From assembly GCF_000719285.1 (NCBI RefSeq), contig NZ_JOFS01000031.1:42429-106428 (forward strand): a stretch of DNA of 64,000 bases. The letters run 5' to 3'. The notes under the pieces were generated by a model. The model was not told the DNA's origin. It ran no database searches and worked only from the letters and a program-made list of their open reading frames with translations. Position 1 is the stretch's first letter; every line of letters begins with the position of its first letter. The stretch comes from Streptomyces bicolor (GTDB lineage: Bacteria > Actinomycetota > Actinomycetes > Streptomycetales > Streptomycetaceae). Positions 28,840-36,642 of this stretch are shown one piece after another. The translations under genes and the position numbers were made by a program.

Positions 28840-29573
28840 GCGGGGCGTCCTTCCGGGATCGGCCGGAGCAGGGGCGGATGGAGGGTGGTCGCGGTGCCCG
28901 CGCGGTACAGCGCGGCCGGTTTCCCGCGGCCGCCGGTGAGCCGGGCGGCGCCGGGGACGGGTTCGACGAAGCCCGGCGTGGCGAGCACCTTGCGGCGGAA
29001 GTTGGGCCGGTCGAGGACGGTGCCCCACACGACCTCGTAGACGTGCTGGAGCTCGCCGAGCGTGAACTCGGGCGGGCAGAAGGCGGTGGCGAGGCTGGAG
29101 TACTCGAGCTTGCCGCCGACGCGGTCATGGGCGTCGGCCAGGATCCGGTCGTGGTCGAAGGCGAGGGGCCCCGCCTTGTCGTACGGCACCCAGCGCGCCT
29201 GTGCCGCGTCGCTGCCGCCGTGCGGTTCGGGCGGGTGGGGCAGCAGCGCGGTGAAGGCGACCGTGACGACCCGCATCCGGGGGTCGCGGTCGGGCTCGCT
29301 GTAGGTCCGCAGCTGTTCCAGATGCAGCCCGGAGACGTCCGACAGGCCGGTCTCCTCGGCGAGTTCACGCCGGGCCGCCGTCTCCGCCGACTCGTCGGGC
29401 TGCACGAAGCCGCCGGGCAGCGCCCAGTGGCCCTTGTACGGCTCCTGTCCGCGTTCGACGAGCAGGACGTGCAGGACCCCGTCGCGGATGGTGAGGACGG
29501 CGAGGTCGGCGGTGACGGCGAAGGGTTCGTGGGCGTGCTTGTCGTAGCCCTCTGGCACGGTGGGTCCCGGCAT
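28836..29573 (-). CDS. NrtR-like Nudix hydrolase / transcriptional regulator
   Basis: 245 residues from the ATG at 29573 (AGGGG site); a GTG at 29600 is in frame. Residues 20-150 are a Nudix domain with a complete Nudix box (G55-x5-E61-x7-R69-E70-L-x-E73-E74-x-G76-L77), so hydrolysis of an ADP-ribose-type substrate is possible. Residues about 165-245 (FTLGELQHVYEVVWGTVLDRPNFRRKVL) form the winged-helix domain typical of NrtR. NrtR proteins repress NAD genes and release DNA on binding ADP-ribose. Two matching operators sit on its own promoter. Confidence 0.87.
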   Translation of the reverse strand: MPGPTVPEGYDKHAHEPFAVTADLAVLTIRDGVLHVLLVERGQEPYKGHWALPGGFVQPDESAETAARRELAEETGLSDVSGLHLEQLRTYSEPDRDPRMRVVTVAFTALLPHPPEPHGGSDAAQARWVPYDKAGPLAFDHDRILADAHDRVGGKLEYSSLATAFCPPEFTLGELQHVYEVVWGTVLDRPNFRRKVLATPGFVEPVPGAARLTGGRGKPAALYRAGTATTLHPPLLRPIPEGRPA

Positions 29574-29590
29574 GCCGCTCACCCCTTTTA

Positions 29591-29646
29591 TGGTCAGCAC
29601 GACTATTAGTCATGACGACTATAAAGAGGGTCGACCGATTGCACAA
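29591..29646 (-). promoter_or_regulatory. promoter with two tandem NrtR-type operators
   Basis: On the minus strand TTGTGC (29641-29646), 17 bases, then TATAGT (29618-29623). Operator A, TAGTCATGACGACTA (29607-29621 on the plus strand), is a perfect TAGTC-N5-GACTA dyad overlapping the -10. Operator B, TGGTCAGCACGACTA (29591-29605), has one mismatch and covers the expected start of transcription. Centres are 16 bp apart. The half-site agrees with the TAGTC/GACTA pattern I recall for actinobacterial NrtR/NdnR sites. Confidence 0.7.
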
Positions 29647-29668
29647 CCCAACGGATGGCAAACCCGCG

Positions 29669-30200
29669 TCACTCCGGCAAGGAGTCACACCGCCCCAGGA
29701 ACCCCAACAACCGCACATCAGGTCCGGCGCCCACCGGCACCGCGACCGGCGCGCCGAACCGCACGCCCTGGTCCGCCTCCGCGACCACGCACCTGGCGAC
29801 GGGCAGCAGCTCGGCCGCGAGCGCGTCGGGTACGGGCCGGGACCGCCCCGCCGGCCTGGGCGACATCCCACCCGGTGCACGGCGATCTCCACGACCCCCA
29901 GGGCGGCCATCACCCGCACGTCCAGCGGCCGTTCAGCCACCAGCGCCGACTCCGGCGGCCCGGCCGCCCACGCGCCGAGCACGGCGCACGCGCGCGTACG
30001 GAAGCCGCAGGCGAGGTTCCACAAGCTCCCCGGAATTCATCTGCCCTCACCCCGCCCGCCCGCACCCGCCGCAAAGGCCCTCAGTGGCCCCTCAGGCGCC
30101 TCCCACGGCGCTCCGAGCCCCGAGGGCAGCGGAGTCCGCGCGCGGCTCTCCAGCGCCGTCTGACACGTGCCGAGGGCGCTCCGGCCTCGATCCTCCTCGT
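29669..30200 (-). pseudogene. frameshifted maleylpyruvate-isomerase-like (DinB-fold) remnant
   Basis: One frame reads ESALVAERPLDVRVMAALGV then VEIAVH and goes out of frame near 29870; the next frame continues with PVPDALAAELLPVARCVVAE, RFGAPVAVPVGAGPDVRLLG and FLGR. Together they match the C-terminal half of mycothiol-dependent maleylpyruvate isomerase-like proteins (TIGR03083/TIGR03086). Upstream an in-frame stop (near 30040) and loss of similarity indicate further decay. The intact frame is not present. Confidence 0.6.
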
Positions 30201-30217
30201 CATCGCCACTCCCTCCG

Positions 30218-30263
30218 TCACGGATACGGATCACGGATACGGATCACGGATACGGATCACGGA
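30218..30263. repeat. 13-bp tandem repeat, 3.5 copies
   Basis: Perfect tandem copies of TCACGGATACGGA at 30218, 30231 and 30244, with a partial fourth to 30263. It lies between the broken isomerase gene and the rluB terminator. Confidence 0.9.
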
Positions 30264-30299
30264 CGCAGATGCAGACCAGCCAGGAGGCGAAAACAAATC

Positions 30300-30330
30300 G
30301 GCCGGTCCCGGGGACAACCCGGAACCGGCC
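30300..30330 (-). terminator. rluB terminator
   Basis: On the minus strand GGCCGGTTCCGGG... pairs with ...CCCGGGACCGGCC across a short loop, with two internal mismatches, and is followed by a T-rich tract (TTTGTTTT at about 30290-30297 read on the minus strand). It lies 19 bases after the rluB stop. Confidence 0.75.
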
Positions 30331-30348
30331 CGCAGCACACACGCGTGC

Positions 30349-31428
30349 TTAGAGATCGACTTCCTTCATCAGCATCCCGACCTCGGTGTTCGACAGCCGC
30401 CGCAGCCAGCCCGATTTCTGGTCGCCGAGCGTGATCGGCCCGAAGGCGGTGCGCACCAGCTTCTCGACGGGGAAGCCGGCCTCCGCGAGCATGCGGCGCA
30501 CGATGTGCTTGCGGCCCTCGTGCAGGGTGACCTCGACCAGGTAGTTCTTTCCGGTCTGCTCGACGACCCGGAAGTGGTCCGCGCGCGCGTAACCGTCCTC
30601 CAGCTGGATGCCGTCCTTGAGCTTCTTGCCCAGATCGCGCGGGATCGGGCCGACGATGGCCGCGAGGTAGGTCTTCTTCACGCCGTACTTGGGGTGGGTC
30701 AGGCGGTGGGCCAGCTCGCCGTGGTTGGTGAGCAGGATGACGCCCTCGGTCTCGGTGTCGAGCCGGCCGACGTGGAAGAGCCGGGTCTCGCGGTTGGTGA
30801 CGTAGTCGCCGAGGCACTGCCGGCCCTCGGGGTCCTCCATCGTCGAGACGACACCGGCGGGCTTGTTGAGCGAGAAGAACTGGTACGACTGCGTGGCGAC
30901 GGTCAGGCCGTCGACCTTGATCTCGTCCTTCTCCGGGTCGACCCGCAGGCCCTGCTCGGTGACGATCTCGCCGTTGACCTCGACCCGGGCCTCGTCGATC
31001 AGCTCCTCGCAGGCCCGCCGGGAGCCGTAGCCCGCGCGCGCGAGCACCTTCTGGAGGCGCTCGCCCTCCTGCTCGGCGCCCGGGAAGGTCTTGGGCAGCT
31101 TGACGTCCTTCTTGCCCGCGTACCGCTCGCGGTTGCGCTCCTCGGCCCGCGCCTCGTACTCACGGGAGCGCGAAGGCGCCGTGCGGCCGCGTCCGCCGTC
31201 GCGCTGCTGGGACTGCTTCGGCCCGCCCTTGGCGCCTCCGCGCGCGGAGGCCCCGCGCCCGGACTTCGGGCCGTCCTTGGTCGCCCCCGGGCCCACGTCG
31301 TAGCGGCGCTCCTCGGGACGGGGCTTGCGCGGACGGCCGCCCTGGCCGCCCTGCTTCTGGTCCCTGTTGTTGCCGGCACCGCGGTAGTTACCGCGCCCGC
31401 CGCTCTTGCCGCTGCCGCTGCTTCGCAT
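30349..31428 (-). CDS. rluB: 23S rRNA pseudouridine synthase RluB, with disordered N-terminal extension
   Basis: 359 residues. Residues 1-115 are Gly/Arg/Lys/Ser-rich and disordered. An S4 RNA-binding domain follows (about 122-170, ERLQKVLARAGYGSRRACEELI) and then an RsuA/RluB catalytic domain with the Asp of GRLDTETEGVILLTN. It modifies the 23S rRNA helix 80 region (E. coli U2605 equivalent). The ATG shares a base with the scpB stop (TGATG), the classic scpA-scpB-rluB arrangement. Confidence 0.93.
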   Translation of the reverse strand: MRSSGSGKSGGRGNYRGAGNNRDQKQGGQGGRPRKPRPEERRYDVGPGATKDGPKSGRGASARGGAKGGPKQSQQRDGGRGRTAPSRSREYEARAEERNRERYAGKKDVKLPKTFPGAEQEGERLQKVLARAGYGSRRACEELIDEARVEVNGEIVTEQGLRVDPEKDEIKVDGLTVATQSYQFFSLNKPAGVVSTMEDPEGRQCLGDYVTNRETRLFHVGRLDTETEGVILLTNHGELAHRLTHPKYGVKKTYLAAIVGPIPRDLGKKLKDGIQLEDGYARADHFRVVEQTGKNYLVEVTLHEGRKHIVRRMLAEAGFPVEKLVRTAFGPITLGDQKSGWLRRLSNTEVGMLMKEVDL

Positions 31429-32111
31429 CAAAGTTCCGTCTGGTCGTCTGCGTCGTCGGTACCCCGGCGGACCGGGGTCCCCGGACCGTCATCGGGAGCG
31501 TCCGGGTCGAACGACGGCACCCCTTCCTGGGTCTCGGCCTCGATCGCCTCCGCCTCCGGCAGGAAGGGCGCGAGCTCCGGGAGCTCGTCCAGACCGCGCA
31601 GGCCCATCCGCTCCAGGAAGTAGTTCGTCGTCCTGTACAGGATCGCACCTGTTTCGGGTTCCGCGCCCGCCTCCTCGACCAGCCCGCGCTGAAGGAGGGT
31701 GCGCATGACCCCGTCGCAGTTCACTCCGCGCACGGCCGAGACGCGGCTGCGGCTGACCGGCTGGCGGTAGGCGACGACCGCGAGCGTCTCCAGGGCGGCC
31801 TGGGTCAGGCGCGCCGTCTGGCCGTCCAGGACGAGGCGCTCGACGGCGGCCGCGTACTCGGGGCGGGTGTAGAAGCGCCAGCCGCCCGCGACGAACCGCA
31901 GCTCGAAGCCCCGCCCCTGCACGGCGTACTCGTCGGCGAGCTCCCGCAGGGCATCGGCGATCCGGCGCTTGGGCCGCTCCAGGAGTTTCGCGAGGTGCTC
32001 CTCGGTCGCGGGCTCGTCCACGACCATGAGCATCGCCTCCAGTGCGGGCTTGAGGTCGAGGTCCGCGACGGCGCGCAGTCCGGCCGGAAGCTCGGTGGTC
32101 TCCTCACTCAC
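31428..32111 (-). CDS. scpB: segregation and condensation protein B
   Basis: 227 residues, GTG start (GTGA overlap with scpA) behind GGAGGAG. Two winged-helix domains are recognisable (KPALEAMLMVVDEPATEEHLAKLLE and LTQAALETLAVVAYRQPVSRSRVSAVRGVNCDGVMRTL). ScpB dimers bind the ScpA kleisin and the SMC heads for chromosome compaction. The acidic C-terminal 45 residues are extra. Confidence 0.94.
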   Translation of the reverse strand: MSEETTELPAGLRAVADLDLKPALEAMLMVVDEPATEEHLAKLLERPKRRIADALRELADEYAVQGRGFELRFVAGGWRFYTRPEYAAAVERLVLDGQTARLTQAALETLAVVAYRQPVSRSRVSAVRGVNCDGVMRTLLQRGLVEEAGAEPETGAILYRTTNYFLERMGLRGLDELPELAPFLPEAEAIEAETQEGVPSFDPDAPDDGPGTPVRRGTDDADDQTEL

Positions 32112-33223
32112 GCCTTCTTCTCCTCCTTGGGCTGCTCCGGCGGCCGGTCGAACTCGTCGGTCACCATGGGCGTCTCGTCCCCTTCCCCGCCGGTCCACCG
32201 CACGACGAGCTCCCCGAGCGCGGTCTCCTGGTCGAGGGCCACGGCCTTCTCGCGGTACAGCTCCAGCAGGGCAAGGAATCGCGCTACGACGGTGAGCGTG
32301 TCGTCGGTGTCCTCGATGAGCGCCCGGAAGCTGGCCTCGCCCAGCTCCTTCAGCCGCGCCACGACGATCCTGGCCTGCTCCTGCACGCTCACCAGCGGCG
32401 CGTGGATGTGATCGACGTACACCTGCGGCTTGGGCTTGGGCTGCATCGCCTTGACCGCGAGCTTGGCGAATCCTTCCGCCCCAATGCTGATGACGACCTC
32501 GGGCAGCAGCTCCGCGTGATGCGGTTCGAGCCCAACGGTCCGCGGATAACGCCGGGCCTCGTCGTCGAGCCGCCGGCTGAAGATATCGGCGATCTGTTTG
32601 TACGCGCGGTACTGCAGCAGCCGCGCGAACAGCAGGTCCCGCGCCTCCAGCAGCGCGAGGTCGGCCTCGTCCTCCACCTCGGCGGAGGGCAGCAGCCGGG
32701 CCGCCTTGAGGTCGAGCAGGGTGGCCGCGACCACCAGGAACTCGGTCGTCTCGTCGAGATCCCAGTCCGCGCCCATCGCCCGGATGTGGGCCATGAACTC
32801 GTCGGTCACCTTGGACAGGGCGACCTCGGTGACGTCCAGCTTGTGCTTGGAGATCAGCTGGAGGAGGAGGTCGAAGGGGCCCTCGAAGTTGGACAGGCGG
32901 ACCTTGAAGACGCCGTCGTCGGGTTGTTCGGGGGCGGCGGGCTCGGGCTCGGAAGCGGAGACTTCCGGTACCGGATCCGGCGCGATGACCGGAGGTTGGG
33001 GCTCCGGGAGGACAACCTCGGGCTCCGGCCCCACCACCTGCGGTTCCGGCTCAACGATCTGAGGTGCCGGCTCCGCGACGACCGCCTCCGGCCCCACGTC
33101 CTCCGGAGCCGGCGCAGGAACCGGCTCGACCCGATGAGCGCCCGGCCCCCGCCCCAGCGCACGCCGCCGACCGCCGGAGGCACTGGCACCGGCGCCGCGA
33201 GGGGGAACGTCGTTCGAGGTCAT
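32108..33223 (-). CDS. scpA: segregation and condensation protein A (kleisin)
   Basis: 371 residues. The first 100 are a Pro/Glu/Val-rich disordered extension (repeated PEPxxV units). The kleisin starts at FKVRLSNFEGPFDLLLQLISKHKLDVTEVALSKVTDEF and ends with the C-terminal winged helix that binds the SMC cap. Coupled to scpB by GTGA. It follows the parA-linked RHH gene with an 18-base gap. Confidence 0.94.
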   Translation of the reverse strand: MTSNDVPPRGAGASASGGRRRALGRGPGAHRVEPVPAPAPEDVGPEAVVAEPAPQIVEPEPQVVGPEPEVVLPEPQPPVIAPDPVPEVSASEPEPAAPEQPDDGVFKVRLSNFEGPFDLLLQLISKHKLDVTEVALSKVTDEFMAHIRAMGADWDLDETTEFLVVAATLLDLKAARLLPSAEVEDEADLALLEARDLLFARLLQYRAYKQIADIFSRRLDDEARRYPRTVGLEPHHAELLPEVVISIGAEGFAKLAVKAMQPKPKPQVYVDHIHAPLVSVQEQARIVVARLKELGEASFRALIEDTDDTLTVVARFLALLELYREKAVALDQETALGELVVRWTGGEGDETPMVTDEFDRPPEQPKEEKKA

Positions 33224-33241
33224 GGCCCCCGCAGGCTACCG

Positions 33242-33862
33242 CTACCGCCCGCGAAGCCGTCGTACGAGGATGCTGGCGTCTCCACGGGTCTCCAGATCGG
33301 CGAGGACCACGGCCACCGCCTCGCGGACGATCCGCCCACGGTCGACGGCCAGCCCGTGCTCACCCCGGAGCACCAGACGCGCGTGCTCCAGATCCATGAG
33401 CTCCTCGGCGGAGACATAGACAGTGATCTTCTCGTCGTGCCGTTCGCGGCCACTGGGCCGGCGCGAGGCCGCGCGACCCCGCTTGCGCGGCGCGGCGGCA
33501 GAGGCGGCGGAAGCGGCGGCGCCGGATGCGGCTGAACCGCCGGAGGCACCCGCGGCAGAACCTTCCTGCGCCCCCTGACGCCGCGCGGAACGCTCGGCGG
33601 AGGCGGACCGGCTGCGCGATTCGCCCGCGTCGACGGACTCCGCGTCGGCGGCCACGTGCTCCACGCCGTCGCCGTCACCGCCCTGTGCGGGCACCGACTG
33701 CGGGGCGTCCTCCGCCGCGGCGGCCGCGTCGGACTCTCCGGCGGGAGCCGGCACCCGGGCCTCGCCGTTGACCGGGCGCCGGGGAGTGGACGGCTGGAGC
33801 GCTGTACCCCCTGTCGTACGGAACAGTTCGTCGGCCCCCGGCAGACTCACTCGGCGTGACAC
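33242..33862 (-). CDS. Ala-rich protein with C-terminal ribbon-helix-helix-like domain, parA partner
   Basis: 206 residues. Residues 1-140 are low complexity (Ala, Ser, Gly, Arg). Residues about 143-206 (HDEKITVYVSAEELMDLEHA, then DRGRIVREAVAVVLADLETR) give the strand-helix-helix pattern of RHH DNA-binding proteins. The GTG at 33862 lies inside the parA end and uses GGAGGT within parA; an alternative GTG at 33850 would make a GTGA overlap with the parA stop. It sits exactly between parA and scpA, where a centromere-binding partner would be expected. Confidence 0.7.
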   Translation of the reverse strand: MSRRVSLPGADELFRTTGGTALQPSTPRRPVNGEARVPAPAGESDAAAAAEDAPQSVPAQGGDGDGVEHVAADAESVDAGESRSRSASAERSARRQGAQEGSAAGASGGSAASGAAASAASAAAPRKRGRAASRRPSGRERHDEKITVYVSAEELMDLEHARLVLRGEHGLAVDRGRIVREAVAVVLADLETRGDASILVRRLRGR

Positions 33863-35025
33863 CGGGCGAGCACCTCCCTGGCGAGCTGGCGATAGGCGGC
33901 GGCACCGACGGAGTTGGAGGCGTACGTGGTGATCGGCTCACCGGCGACCGTGGTCTCCGGGAAGCGGACCGTGCGCCCGATGACCGTGTGGTAGACGTGG
34001 TCGTCGAACGCCTCGACGACACGCGCCAGCACCTCACGGCTGTGCACGGTGCGCGAGTCGTACATCGTGGCGAGGATCCCGTCGAGCTCCAGCTCCGGGT
34101 TGAGCCGCTCCTGGACCTTCTCGATGGTCTCGGTCAGCAGCGCCACACCACGCAGCGCGAAGAACTCGCACTCCAGCGGCACGATCACCTTGTGGGCGGC
34201 CGTCAGGGCGTTGACCGTGAGCAGACCGAGCGAGGGCTGACAGTCGATGACGATGAAGTCGTAGTCGTCCATCAGCGGCTTCAGGGCGCGCTGGAGCGTG
34301 GACTCGCGCGCGACCTCGCTCACCAGCTGGACCTCGGCGGCCGACAGGTCGATGTTGCTCGGCAGCAGGTCCATGTTGGGGACCGCCGTCTTCAGGAGCA
34401 CCTCGTCGGCCGACATGCCCCGCTCCATGAGCAGGTTGTAGACAGTGAGGTCGAGCTCCATCGGGTTGACGCCGAGGCCGACCGAGAGCGCGCCCTGGGG
34501 GTCGAAGTCGACGAGCAGGACCCGGCGCCCGTATTCCGCGAGCGCGGCACCCAGGTTGATGGTCGACGTGGTCTTGCCGACGCCGCCCTTCTGGTTGCAC
34601 ATCGCGATGATCTTCGCGGGGCCGTGGTCGGTCAGTGGACCCGGGATCGGGAAGTACGGCAGCGGACGCCCGGTCGGGCCGATGCGCTCGCGGCGCTGGC
34701 GGGCAGCGTCGGGCGCGAGCGTGGCCGCGTACTCGGGGTCGGGCTCGTACTCCGCGTCGGGGTCGTAGAAGTGCCCCTCGGGCAGTTCGTCGTAGTCGGC
34801 GAAGTGGTTGTGGGGCGCGCCACTTCCGTCGCCGGCCATGGCGTTCACGTGATGGCCATCCATGCTCATGTTTGCTGGCTGAGCCACCCGTTGGGTCAGG
34901 TGACTCTGGTGGGCTGCGAAGGTGCGCACCGCGACGGAGCCGACAGCCTCGAATCCCGCGGGACCCTGGCCCCGTACCGGCATTCCTGGTTGACCACCCC
35001 CGGGAGAAAATGTCGACTCATTCAC
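33847..35025 (-). CDS. ParA-family ATPase (second, scp-linked)
   Basis: 392 residues. Residues about 135-392 are a ParA/Soj domain with deviant Walker A CNQKGGVGKTTSTIN, Walker A' VLLVDFDPQGALSVGLG and Walker B DYDFIVIDCQPSLG. The first 130 residues are an extension with an acidic Tyr/Asp patch. It is not the parAB pair near the origin: no ParB follows. It corresponds to the ParA-like gene before scpA in Mycobacterium (Rv1708). GTG start behind AAGGAGGT. Confidence 0.9.
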   Translation of the reverse strand: MNESTFSPGGGQPGMPVRGQGPAGFEAVGSVAVRTFAAHQSHLTQRVAQPANMSMDGHHVNAMAGDGSGAPHNHFADYDELPEGHFYDPDAEYEPDPEYAATLAPDAARQRRERIGPTGRPLPYFPIPGPLTDHGPAKIIAMCNQKGGVGKTTSTINLGAALAEYGRRVLLVDFDPQGALSVGLGVNPMELDLTVYNLLMERGMSADEVLLKTAVPNMDLLPSNIDLSAAEVQLVSEVARESTLQRALKPLMDDYDFIVIDCQPSLGLLTVNALTAAHKVIVPLECEFFALRGVALLTETIEKVQERLNPELELDGILATMYDSRTVHSREVLARVVEAFDDHVYHTVIGRTVRFPETTVAGEPITTYASNSVGAAAYRQLAREVLARCHAE

Positions 35026-35382
35026 AAGTCGTCTTACCTCCTTGGGGACCAGGAAACTTCTAGACAGGTCAGCGTGGCACCATGCCGACGGTTGGCGACT
35101 CTATGGCGTGTCGGCGGTCCGCAGCAACACAATCCGCCGGACCGGGCAGATGTGTCGACAATGAAACATCCCGCTGTCAAGGGCGTACGGCCGTCGCACA
35201 GCAGGTTTCACCGGTGTACGAATCGGTCGAAGGGTTGCGTTCGAGGCGAGTTGACCGAGAGTCGCAAAGTGACCATACACACATCCGGCCGGACCTTTTC
35301 GGGCAAGGTCCGGCCGGGTGCGTGCGGTTGACGACTTGTGTTGACGTATCGCCTTTACCAGAAAGTGACTTAACCGATCGGC
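35026..35382. other. 357-base region between ald and parA
   Basis: Holds the ald terminator (35285-35317) and the parA promoter. A CACCGGTG palindrome lies at 35209-35216 but does not match parS. No gene is supported. Confidence 0.5.
35285..35317 (-). terminator. strong hairpin after ald
   Basis: CCGGCCGGACCTT (35285-35297) pairs perfectly with AAGGTCCGGCCGG (35305-35317) around TTCGGGC: a 13-bp stem about 65 bases past the ald stop. No U-tract. Confidence 0.8.
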
Positions 35383-36507
35383 TCAGCCGAGCAGCGATTC
35401 GAGCTCCACGTGCTCCAGGCCGTGCGCCTCCGCGACCTCCCGGTAAACCACCTTGCCGTCATGCGTGTTGAGGCCCTTGGCCAGCGCGGGGTCACGGCGC
35501 AGCGCCTCGACCCAGCCCTTGTTCGCGAGCTCGACGATGTAGGGCAGCGTGGCGTTGGTCAGCGCGTAGGTGGAGGTGTTGGGCACCGCGCCGGGCATGT
35601 TGGCGACGCAGTAGAAGACCGAGTCGTGGACCCGGAAGGTCGGCTCGGCGTGGGTGGTGGGGCGGGAGTCCTCGAAGCAGCCGCCCTGGTCGATCGCGAT
35701 GTCGACAAGAACACTTCCCGGCTTCATCCGGGAGACCAGCTCGTTGGTGACCAGCTTCGGCGCCTTGGCGCCCGGGATGAGGACGGCGCCGATGACGAGG
35801 TCGGCCTCGAGGACGGCCTTCTCGAGTTCGAAGGCGTTGGACATGATCGCCCGGACCTTGGTGCCGAAGACCTTGTCCGCCTCGCGCAGCTTGTTGATGT
35901 CGCGGTCGAGCAGCGTGACGTGGAAGCCCATGCCCACGGCGATCTGCGTCGCGTTCCAGCCGGAGACGCCACCGCCGATGACGACGGCCTTCGCGGGCTG
36001 CGTGCCGGGGACACCACCGGGGAGCACGCCACGACCGCCGGCCGAGCGCATCAGGTGGTAGGCGCCGACCTGCGGGGCGAGGCGGCCCGCGACCTCGGAC
36101 ATGGGGGCGAGCAGCGGCAGGGCCCGGGAGGGCAGCTCGACCGTCTCGTAGGCGATCGCCGTGGTGCCGGACTCGATGAGCGCGTCCGTGCACTCCTTGG
36201 AGGCGGCCAGGTGCAGGTAGGTGAAGAGCGTCTGGTCCTTGCGGAGGCGGTGGTACTCCTCGGCGATGGGCTCCTTGACCTTCAGCAGCAGGTCGGCGGT
36301 GGCCCACACCTCGTCGGCGGTGCCGAGGATCTGGGCGCCGGCGGAGACGTACTCGCTGTCCGGGATCGACGAGCCGACACCGGCGCCCTGCTCGATGACG
36401 ACCTGGTGGCCATGGCGCACCAGCTCATGCACGCCGGCGGGGGTGATGGCCACCCGGAACTCGTTGTTCTTGACCTCGCGGGGGATGCCGACCTTCACGT
36501 CGATCAC
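35383..36507 (-). CDS. ald: alanine dehydrogenase
   Basis: 374 residues. N-terminal VGIPREVKNNEFRVAITPAGVHEL and catalytic-site KVKEP and HLAAS motifs, then NAD-binding VIGGGVSGWNATQIAVGMGFHVTLLD (about 175-200). It interconverts pyruvate plus ammonia and L-alanine with NADH. The GTG at 36507 (AAGGA site) is preferred over an upstream frame to 36567, as family members begin MKVGIPRE-like. Monocistronic, with a strong terminator. Confidence 0.95.
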   Translation of the reverse strand: MIDVKVGIPREVKNNEFRVAITPAGVHELVRHGHQVVIEQGAGVGSSIPDSEYVSAGAQILGTADEVWATADLLLKVKEPIAEEYHRLRKDQTLFTYLHLAASKECTDALIESGTTAIAYETVELPSRALPLLAPMSEVAGRLAPQVGAYHLMRSAGGRGVLPGGVPGTQPAKAVVIGGGVSGWNATQIAVGMGFHVTLLDRDINKLREADKVFGTKVRAIMSNAFELEKAVLEADLVIGAVLIPGAKAPKLVTNELVSRMKPGSVLVDIAIDQGGCFEDSRPTTHAEPTFRVHDSVFYCVANMPGAVPNTSTYALTNATLPYIVELANKGWVEALRRDPALAKGLNTHDGKVVYREVAEAHGLEHVELESLLG

Positions 36508-36642
36508 GGTCCTTGGCTCAGAGGGTGTGGGGGCATTGCAAGACATACCCAGGCATGCAGGGCACACCGGGAGACACCGCAGGAGAAGGTGCGGCAGAGC
36601 CAGTCTAATGAAGGTGTTCCCGCTGTCTAGCCTTTCATTGCA

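Noticed and set aside
35203..35219. GTTTCACCGGTGTAC as a parS site near the second ParA
   Set aside because: It matches only the left half of GTTTCACGTGAAAC; the right half is wrong, so it is probably chance.
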